Shown here one piece after another: positions 5,966 through 9,369 of a stretch of DNA of 9,369 bases; positions within the stretch are counted from its first letter, which is position 1, and the number at the start of each line of letters is the position of its first letter. Origin of the DNA: Deinococcus sp. (GTDB lineage Bacteria > Deinococcota > Deinococci > Deinococcales > Deinococcaceae); assembly GCA_018260375.1 (NCBI GenBank), contig JAGLBF010000002.1:1-9369 (forward strand), in the 5' to 3' direction. A program made the translations under genes and the position numbers. The notes under the pieces were generated by a model. That model was not told the DNA's origin, made no database searches, and saw only the letters and a list, made by a program, of their open reading frames with translations.

Positions 5966-5971
5966 TATGCT
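5966..5971 (+). promoter_or_regulatory. -10 box of a near-leaderless promoter for rsmB
   Basis: TATGCT ends eight bases before the ATG at 5980, so transcription should start at about 5978-5980. AGGGGG (5972-5977) resembles a ribosome binding site but is only two bases from the ATG, too close to act normally. No strong -35 is visible. Confidence 0.45.
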
Positions 5972-5979
5972 AGGGGGTA

Positions 5980-7284
5980 ATGAGCCAGTCTTCACGCAAG
6001 CCCCGCAACCTTACGCCCACGCAACCCAGTGGCGGTGATCACCAGCCCAACCCCGCCCGCGAAGTTGCTGCCCGCGTGCTGACCCGCGTGCTTGGCGGTG
6101 CATTTGCCGCGCCTGAACTTGACAAAGAACTCAAGCGTGCCCACCTGACCACCCGTGACGCGGGCCTGGCGACCCATCTGGTGTACGGCACGCTGCGCTA
6201 TTACCGCCCGCTCAACGCCGCGCTAGAGCCGCTGCTGCGCGGCAATACCCGTGACAGTGCACGCGCGGTGCTACTGGCGGGGGCCTTTGAGCGCACGGTG
6301 TTGGGTACGCCCGCACACGCGGTGGTCAACGAGTACGTGGATCTGGCCCGCCAGGGGTTTGGCCCGCCCGCTCTGGTCAATGCGGTGTTGCGCCAAATAG
6401 AAGTGCTGCCTCCCACGCCCACCTTGCCTCAGTGGCTCAGCGACGAAATCACCACGGCCTACGGCCCCCACGCTGAGGAAGTACAAGACAGCTTGCTCAG
6501 GCCCCAGCCCGTGTGGCTGCGCCTTACGCCGCAGGGGGTCAGCGCCTTACAGGGCGAGGGCTGTGAAATCACCGAGCAGCGCGGCGACGTTTACGCGGTA
6601 AACCTGTCGCGGCCGCTGGCCGTCACAACCGCCTACAAAAGTGGCTGGGCACAGCCGATTAACCCTGCCAGCTACGCCTGTGTGCTGGCTCTGGCTGATC
6701 AGTCCCTGGCAGACGAACCCGCGCAGCTAGAAGGCGTTCAGGTGCTTGACCTAGCGGGTGGCAGCGGCGTCAAAGCAGCGATGCTCGCCAGTCACGGCGC
6801 AGTGGTCACCAGCGTAGATATTGCCGAGAACAAAGCCCGCCCCGCACGGCAAAATCTGGGCCGCTTGCACCTCAAGGCTCAATTTGTCACGGTCGACCTG
6901 ACCACCTCCCCCGACCTGCCCCCCGCGCCTCTGGTGCTGCTCGACGCGCCTTGCACGGGCAGCGGCACCCTGCGTGCCCACCCCGAAATTGCTCTGCGCC
7001 TCACTCCTCAGGCGGTAGACGAAATGAGTGAACTGCAGCGCCAAATGCTTGACAGCGCCGCTACGCTTGTGCAACCTGGTGGCGTGCTGGTGTACAGCGT
7101 GTGCAGCATCACAAGCGCCGAAGGCGAAGGCCAAATCAACGCGTTTTTACAGCGCCACCCCGAATTTACGCCCACACCCCTGCCCGAACTCAACGTCTCT
7201 GTATTGCCCTGCTCAGTAGGCGTACTAACCCTGATGGAAGACGGCATAGACGGCTTCTATATCGCCCGTCTACACAAGCAGTAG
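5980..7284 (+). CDS. rsmB: RsmB-type 16S rRNA (cytosine-5)-methyltransferase (NusB domain + NOL1/NOP2/Sun domain)
   Basis: RsmB methylates C5 of a 16S rRNA cytosine (C967 in E. coli) using S-adenosylmethionine. The 434-residue protein has the expected order: a polar N-terminal tail (1-25), a NusB-like RNA-binding domain (about 26-140, with THLVYGTLRYYRPLN at 65-79), a linker, and the methyltransferase fold (about 215-434). The two essential cysteines are present: Cys325 in LLDAPCTGSG (motif IV) and Cys375 in VYSVCS (motif VI, the nucleophile). The ending DGFYIARL is typical. SAM motif I is unusual: VLDLAGGSGVK (255-265) in place of the common LDxCAAPGGKT, lacking the Cys and Pro. The ATG at 5980 lies just after a -10 box, so the mRNA is probably leaderless. 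It converges with deoD. Another RsmB/RsmF-type rRNA methyltransferase is possible, but the NusB domain favours RsmB. Confidence 0.88.
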   Translation: MSQSSRKPRNLTPTQPSGGDHQPNPAREVAARVLTRVLGGAFAAPELDKELKRAHLTTRDAGLATHLVYGTLRYYRPLNAALEPLLRGNTRDSARAVLLAGAFERTVLGTPAHAVVNEYVDLARQGFGPPALVNAVLRQIEVLPPTPTLPQWLSDEITTAYGPHAEEVQDSLLRPQPVWLRLTPQGVSALQGEGCEITEQRGDVYAVNLSRPLAVTTAYKSGWAQPINPASYACVLALADQSLADEPAQLEGVQVLDLAGGSGVKAAMLASHGAVVTSVDIAENKARPARQNLGRLHLKAQFVTVDLTTSPDLPPAPLVLLDAPCTGSGTLRAHPEIALRLTPQAVDEMSELQRQMLDSAATLVQPGGVLVYSVCSITSAEGEGQINAFLQRHPEFTPTPLPELNVSVLPCSVGVLTLMEDGIDGFYIARLHKQ

Positions 7285-7333
7285 TGTCAGGGCCAGGTTG
7301 CGCTTATCTACTGAGTGTTGGAAGGTGAGCGCT

Positions 7334-8038
7334 TTACGACAGCGCTGCCTCCAGTGCGACTTCAATCATGCTGTTAAAGGTGGTTTGGCGCTCCTCGGCG
7401 GTCGTTTGTTCATGCGTGACCAAGTGATCAGAAACGGTCAGCACCGTCAGTGCCTTTACACCGTATTTGGCGGCCAGGGTATACAGCACCGCCGCTTCCA
7501 TCTCTACGCCCAGCACGCCGTACTGTGCCCAAAGTTCGTAGTGGTGGGGGTCATCTTGGTAAAAGGTATCGCTGCTCATGATATTACCTACATGCACCGC
7601 TAGCCCGCGTGCCTGGGCCACCTGGTAGGCTTGCAACAGCAGCCCAAAGTCGGCAATAGGCGCAAACGTCTGCTCGCCAAAGCGGATACGGTTGATGTTG
7701 CTGTCGGTGCAAGCAGCCTGCCCCAGCAAAATGTCACGCACCCGCACGTCCTGGCGGTAGCTGCCACAGGTGCCCACGCGCACCAGGGTTGTACAGCCGT
7801 AGTCCTGAATCAGCTCGTTGACATAAATGCCCGCGCTCGCCATCCCCATGCCTGTGCCCTGCACTGACACGGCTTGGCCCTTGTAGGTGCCTGTAAAACC
7901 GAGCATGCCGCGCACACTGTTGTGCTGCACGGGATTATCAAAAAAGGTCTCGGCAATATGCTGCGCGCGCAGAGGGTCGCCGGGCAATAAGACAGTGGGT
8001 GCGATTTGACCAGGGGCCGCATTAATATGAATACTCAT
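7334..8038 (-). CDS. deoD: Purine nucleoside phosphorylase, DeoD type
   Basis: DeoD cleaves purine (deoxy)ribonucleosides with phosphate to free base and (deoxy)ribose-1-phosphate in nucleoside salvage; bacterial DeoD enzymes are cytoplasmic hexamers. The 234-residue protein keeps the E. coli active-site numbering: His4 (HIN, donated to the neighbouring subunit), Gly20 and Arg24 in LPGDPLRA, Arg43, Arg87 in VRVGTCGS, Glu179-Met180-Glu181 in GVEMEAA, and catalytic Asp204 in SDH. Position 90 is Thr where E. coli has Ser. I place the start at the ATG at 8038; the frame is open to 8077, but those 13 extra codons overlap the promoter and do not resemble the family. The -10 box six bases upstream predicts a leaderless mRNA. 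A hairpin AGCGCT/AGCGCT (7328-7346) spans the stop codon, with no T-run. Confidence 0.95.
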   Translation of the reverse strand: MSIHINAAPGQIAPTVLLPGDPLRAQHIAETFFDNPVQHNSVRGMLGFTGTYKGQAVSVQGTGMGMASAGIYVNELIQDYGCTTLVRVGTCGSYRQDVRVRDILLGQAACTDSNINRIRFGEQTFAPIADFGLLLQAYQVAQARGLAVHVGNIMSSDTFYQDDPHHYELWAQYGVLGVEMEAAVLYTLAAKYGVKALTVLTVSDHLVTHEQTTAEERQTTFNSMIEVALEAALS

Positions 8039-8044
8039 ACCCTC

Positions 8045-8050
8045 AGGGTA
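8045..8050 (-). promoter_or_regulatory. -10 box of a leaderless promoter for deoD
   Basis: On the minus strand TACCCT is followed by six bases (GAGGGT) and the ATG at 8038, the same spacing as at the kinase gene. The GAGG could pair with 16S rRNA but is too close to the ATG. The -35 region is occupied by the palindrome at 8065-8077. Confidence 0.5.
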
Positions 8051-8064
8051 GCACCGGGAACATG

Positions 8065-8077
8065 ATGACTGAGTCAT
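8065..8077. promoter_or_regulatory. 13-base palindrome over the deoD -35 region, candidate operator
   Basis: ATGACT-G-AGTCAT is a perfect 6-1-6 palindrome, 14 bases upstream of the deoD -10 box, where a repressor would block RNA polymerase. The cognate regulator is not in the window. Confidence 0.45.
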
Positions 8078-8087
8078 TGAGCGTCTG

Positions 8088-8150
8088 GGGCACTAGACTA
8101 GAGGACACTAGGCTATCTTTTACTTTAGACGCTCATACTTTAGACCCTCA
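8088..8150. repeat. Two successive 15-base tandem duplications upstream of deoD
   Basis: GGGCACTAGACTA (8088-8100) and GGACACTAGGCTA (8103-8115) differ at two of 13 positions with a 15-base period. Right after them, TACTTTAGACGCTCA (8121-8135) and TACTTTAGACCCTCA (8136-8150) are a 15-base tandem repeat with one mismatch. Both pairs share the same period though their sequences differ. Confidence 0.75.
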
Positions 8151-8169
8151 CCCCTAAGGTATGAGCGTT
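8128..8169. other. Strong hairpin in the deoD-nlpC intergenic region
   Basis: ACGCTCATAC (8129-8138) pairs perfectly with GTATGAGCGT (8159-8168). The stem continues inward with a G-U pair and four more pairs (8140-8143 with 8154-8157), leaving a 10-base loop. No T-run follows on either strand, so it is not a standard terminator. The left arm can also pair with TGAGCGTCT at 8078-8086, giving an alternative fold. Confidence 0.65.
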
Positions 8170-8175
8170 ATTAGA

Positions 8176-8211
8176 GGCGCAATATCAGCCTTACTGGCTC
8201 AGCCTAGCGCC
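8176..8211. other. Nested hairpin beside the 8128-8169 stem
   Basis: GGCGC (8176-8180) pairs with GCGCC (8207-8211), enclosing AGCC (8187-8190) paired with GGCT (8196-8199) around a 5-base loop. It lies seven bases from the neighbouring long stem. A minus-strand promoter-like pair (CTGACT and TATACA, 18-base spacer, -10 at 8249-8244) would transcribe both into a leader or small RNA ahead of deoD. That reading is tentative. Confidence 0.35.
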
Positions 8212-8342
8212 GTACCTGTTGTTGTGAAGGCAGGCACAGCATTTGTATAGTCTTAATAAAGTGGCTAAGTCAGATTCACGTCATCCCAGACCTTAAGAAC
8301 TCAACACGCTCGCCGCCCATAGAGAGTCTAGCTGGCCCCCTT

Positions 8343-8356
8343 TGGAAGCGTTTCCA
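8343..8356. promoter_or_regulatory. LacI/CcpA-family operator-like palindrome
   Basis: TGGAAGCGTTTCCA fits the LacI-family/cre pattern TGNAANCGNWNNCA at every fixed position, with matching outer arms TGGAA/TTCCA and the central CG typical of that family. It is 285 bases before nlpC and 305 bases before deoD, and no good promoter directly overlaps it. The regulated promoter is therefore unknown. Confidence 0.5.
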
Positions 8357-8366
8357 CATAAAAAAA

Positions 8367-8491
8367 CTCACAAAAGTTCATTTATGAGTCAAAAATAAGT
8401 AACGGCTCATTGGAAAATTGCTCGCGCAGCATTTAAGTCCTTCTGGAACGTTCATAACCACCTTTTTGTGAGAAAGCTCTCTTTATGAGTC
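8367..8491. repeat. A+T-rich cluster of direct and inverted repeats
   Basis: TTTATGAGTC occurs at 8381-8390 and again at 8482-8491, 101 bases apart. CTCACAAAA (8367-8375) and its exact inverse TTTTGTGAG (8464-8472) lie just upstream of these copies. The second TTTATGAGTC directly precedes the TATAAT box. They could be binding sites for one regulator; none is identified. Confidence 0.5.
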
Positions 8492-8493
8492 GA

Positions 8494-8499
8494 TATAAT
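8494..8499 (+). promoter_or_regulatory. Consensus -10 box upstream of the NlpC/P60 leader
   Basis: TATAAT is a perfect -10 hexamer. Transcription should start near 8506, exactly at the first base of the first leader hairpin. No good -35 at 16-18 bases is seen, so an activator may be needed. The leader would be about 135 bases long. Confidence 0.5.
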
Positions 8500-8505
8500 G
8501 AGAAA

Positions 8506-8600
8506 GGTGATAATAGTGAGCCAATCACCGATAGCTTTTCAGGCTCTTCTTTGAGCCAAGACGCCCTCTCAGCGCGGCAACAGACAATATAAGCTGAGAG
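8506..8600 (+). promoter_or_regulatory. Candidate structured 5' leader of the NlpC/P60 gene (three hairpins)
   Basis: Three consecutive stems can form: GGTGAT/ATCACC (8506-8511 and 8524-8529), GGCTC/GAGCC (8542-8546 and 8553-8557, 6-base loop), and CTCTCAGC/GCTGAGAG (8566-8573 and 8593-8600). Cell-wall hydrolases of this type are common targets of the c-di-AMP (ydaO) riboswitch in other bacteria, but I do not see that consensus here. It may be an unclassified leader element or chance structure. Confidence 0.35.
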
Positions 8601-8626
8601 TGAACAGCCGTAATCTTAAGCGTTGA

Positions 8627-8632
8627 TAAACT
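8627..8632 (+). promoter_or_regulatory. Possible leaderless -10 box for the NlpC/P60 gene
   Basis: TAAACT ends eight bases before the ATG at 8641, and no ribosome binding site is present, so a second, leaderless start is plausible. The -35 is poor. It competes with the longer transcript proposed from 8506. Confidence 0.35.
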
Positions 8633-8640
8633 AGATATCA

Positions 8641-9246
8641 ATGAAAGCGATACGCACCCTCCTTACCATCATTGCCCTCAGCGGCGTTGCCCAGGCCGCT
8701 ACTTATACCGTACAGGTAGGTGACACCCTCAGCAGCGTAGCCCAGCGCTACGGTATGCAGCCTCAGGATTTGATGAAGCTGAACAACATGATGAGCACGA
8801 CCCTAAATGTAGGCCAGAAAATCAGCACAAACAATGCTGCCGGGGCCAGTACGGTAGCCCGCGCCACCAAGTCGAGCAGCGGCAGCGGCTATGTCCGCAG
8901 CGCCGCTCTGCGCTTTTTGGGTATCCGCTATGTTCACGGCGGCACAGGCGGCTGGGGCATGGACTGCAGCGGCTACACCCAGGCTGTATTCCGCAGCATG
9001 GGCATTAACTTGCCCCGTACTGCCGCTGCGCAGTTTCGCACTGGTAAAAGTATAGGCCGTAGCAACCTGCAAGCCGGCGACCTGATGTTCTTTAACACCT
9101 TGGGACGCGGCGTGTCTCACGTTGCTATCTACCTGGGCAACGGTCAGTTTGCCAACGCCAACAGCTACTACGGGCGCACCATGATAGACAAACTGTCTAA
9201 CCCTTACTGGTCAAGCCGCTTCATCGGCGCACGCCGCGTGATGTAA
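8641..9246 (+). CDS. Secreted LysM-NlpC/P60 peptidoglycan endopeptidase
   Basis: A 201-residue exported cell-wall hydrolase. Residues 1-19 form a Sec signal peptide: basic MKAIR, a hydrophobic core, and cleavage after AQA. A single LysM domain (about 21-62, starting YTVQVGDTLSSVAQRYG) binds glycan chains. A Ser/Ala/Gly-rich linker (63-83) leads to the NlpC/P60 domain (84-201), which cleaves peptide bonds in the stem peptide, in characterised members often D-Glu to diamino acid. Catalytic Cys109 lies in MDCSGYTQAVF and His160 in SHVAIYLGNG. The third polar position, often His in FIHA, appears as Asn172 in FANAN. The RTAAAQF block (126-132) and AGDLMFF (145-151) are standard. No ribosome binding site precedes the ATG. 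A strong terminator follows, so it is probably transcribed alone. The exact bond cleaved is not shown by sequence. Confidence 0.93.
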   Translation: MKAIRTLLTIIALSGVAQAATYTVQVGDTLSSVAQRYGMQPQDLMKLNNMMSTTLNVGQKISTNNAAGASTVARATKSSSGSGYVRSAALRFLGIRYVHGGTGGWGMDCSGYTQAVFRSMGINLPRTAAAQFRTGKSIGRSNLQAGDLMFFNTLGRGVSHVAIYLGNGQFANANSYYGRTMIDKLSNPYWSSRFIGARRVM

Positions 9247-9266
9247 GGTCAACCTCCCCATGCTCT

Positions 9267-9301
9267 CCCTGACGCCTGTCCGTACGGTGTCAGGGTTTTT
9301 T
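9267..9301 (+). terminator. Intrinsic terminator of the NlpC/P60 gene
   Basis: CCCTGAC (9267-9273) pairs with GTCAGGG (9289-9295); the stem extends inward by a G-U and two more pairs to 10 bp with a 9-base loop, and six T follow (9296-9301). It begins 20 bases past the stop codon. Confidence 0.9.
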
Positions 9302-9325
9302 CTTGACAAGGGTTTTTTCTTGACA
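9292..9325 (+). repeat. Perfect 17-base tandem duplication at the terminator tail
   Basis: AGGGTTTTTTCTTGACA occurs at 9292-9308 and immediately again at 9309-9325. Each copy carries six T and a TTGACA hexamer. No suitable -10 lies 16-18 bases past the second TTGACA, so it is probably not a promoter. The rest, to 9369, shows nothing I can support. Confidence 0.85.
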
Positions 9326-9369
9326 GTAGCTCTCTAGCACGGATTGCGACTTGCACGTTGTTAACCTTG

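Larger units (their letters stand above)
5622..5979. other. 358-base intergenic region occupied by two repeat elements
   Basis: Between the DedA stop and rsmB nearly all the sequence is taken by element A (5627-5738) and element B (5781-5915), separated by 42 bases. The remaining 5916-5979 carries the rsmB promoter. No reading frame here looks real. Confidence 0.7.
8039..8640. other. 602-base divergent intergenic region between deoD and the NlpC/P60 gene
   Basis: No coding sequence is supported. From the deoD side it holds the deoD promoter and palindrome, tandem repeats, two hairpins, a stretch without clear features (about 8250-8340), the LacI-type palindrome, an A+T-rich repeat cluster (8361-8500), a perfect TATAAT box, and a hairpin-rich leader before the LysM-NlpC gene. 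Confidence 0.7.

Noticed and set aside
8039..8077. Upstream start giving deoD 13 extra residues
   Set aside because: The extra codons overlap the -10 box and palindrome, while MSIHIN at 8038 aligns with the known DeoD N-terminus.
8516..8554. 12-codon leader peptide starting GTG with an AAAGG site before it
   Set aside because: The putative transcription start (about 8506) would leave most of the ribosome binding site untranscribed, and the frame is too short to support.

Overview
The window reads as chromosomal DNA from a member of the Deinococcota, most likely Deinococcus or a close relative. Three things point there. The large kinase fuses a Hanks-type catalytic domain to a PQQ-type beta-propeller with no membrane segment between them, the architecture of D. 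radiodurans RqkA (DR2518). Several genes have a -10 box only 6-9 bases before the ATG, as expected for the leaderless mRNAs common in Deinococcus. Short dispersed repeats lie between genes. The assignment is inferred from gene content and style, not from a database match.

Layout: (1) 1-201, the right end of a dispersed repeat and the likely terminator of murA. (2) 202-1488, minus strand, murA. (3) 1489-2129, a long gap with a terminator-like hairpin in the murA leader, a palindrome, an 18-bp tandem repeat and a good plus-strand promoter. (4) 2130-2351, a small ribbon-helix-helix protein. (5) 2506-4419, the kinase-propeller gene with a leaderless promoter. (6) 4681-4914, tatA, then 5022-5621, a DedA-family membrane protein. 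(7) 5622-5979, two compact inverted-repeat elements, one a second copy of the repeat at position 1. (8) 5980-7284, an RsmB-type rRNA cytosine methyltransferase. (9) 7334-8038, minus strand, deoD. (10) 8039-8640, a divergent regulatory region with tandem repeats, strong hairpins, a LacI-family operator-like palindrome and a structured leader. (11) 8641-9246, a secreted LysM-NlpC/P60 cell-wall hydrolase, followed by a clear intrinsic terminator.

The genes do not form one pathway. murA and the NlpC/P60 enzyme act on peptidoglycan synthesis and remodelling, TatA and DedA on the membrane, RsmB on the ribosome and DeoD on purine salvage. The kinase is the likely signalling element. Most genes seem to be transcribed singly or in very short units. 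No complete transposase, CRISPR array, rRNA or tRNA gene was seen. The most unusual material is in the gaps: a family of elements ending in TCCGTAT/TCCGTAC, and the repeat-rich deoD-nlpC intergenic region.
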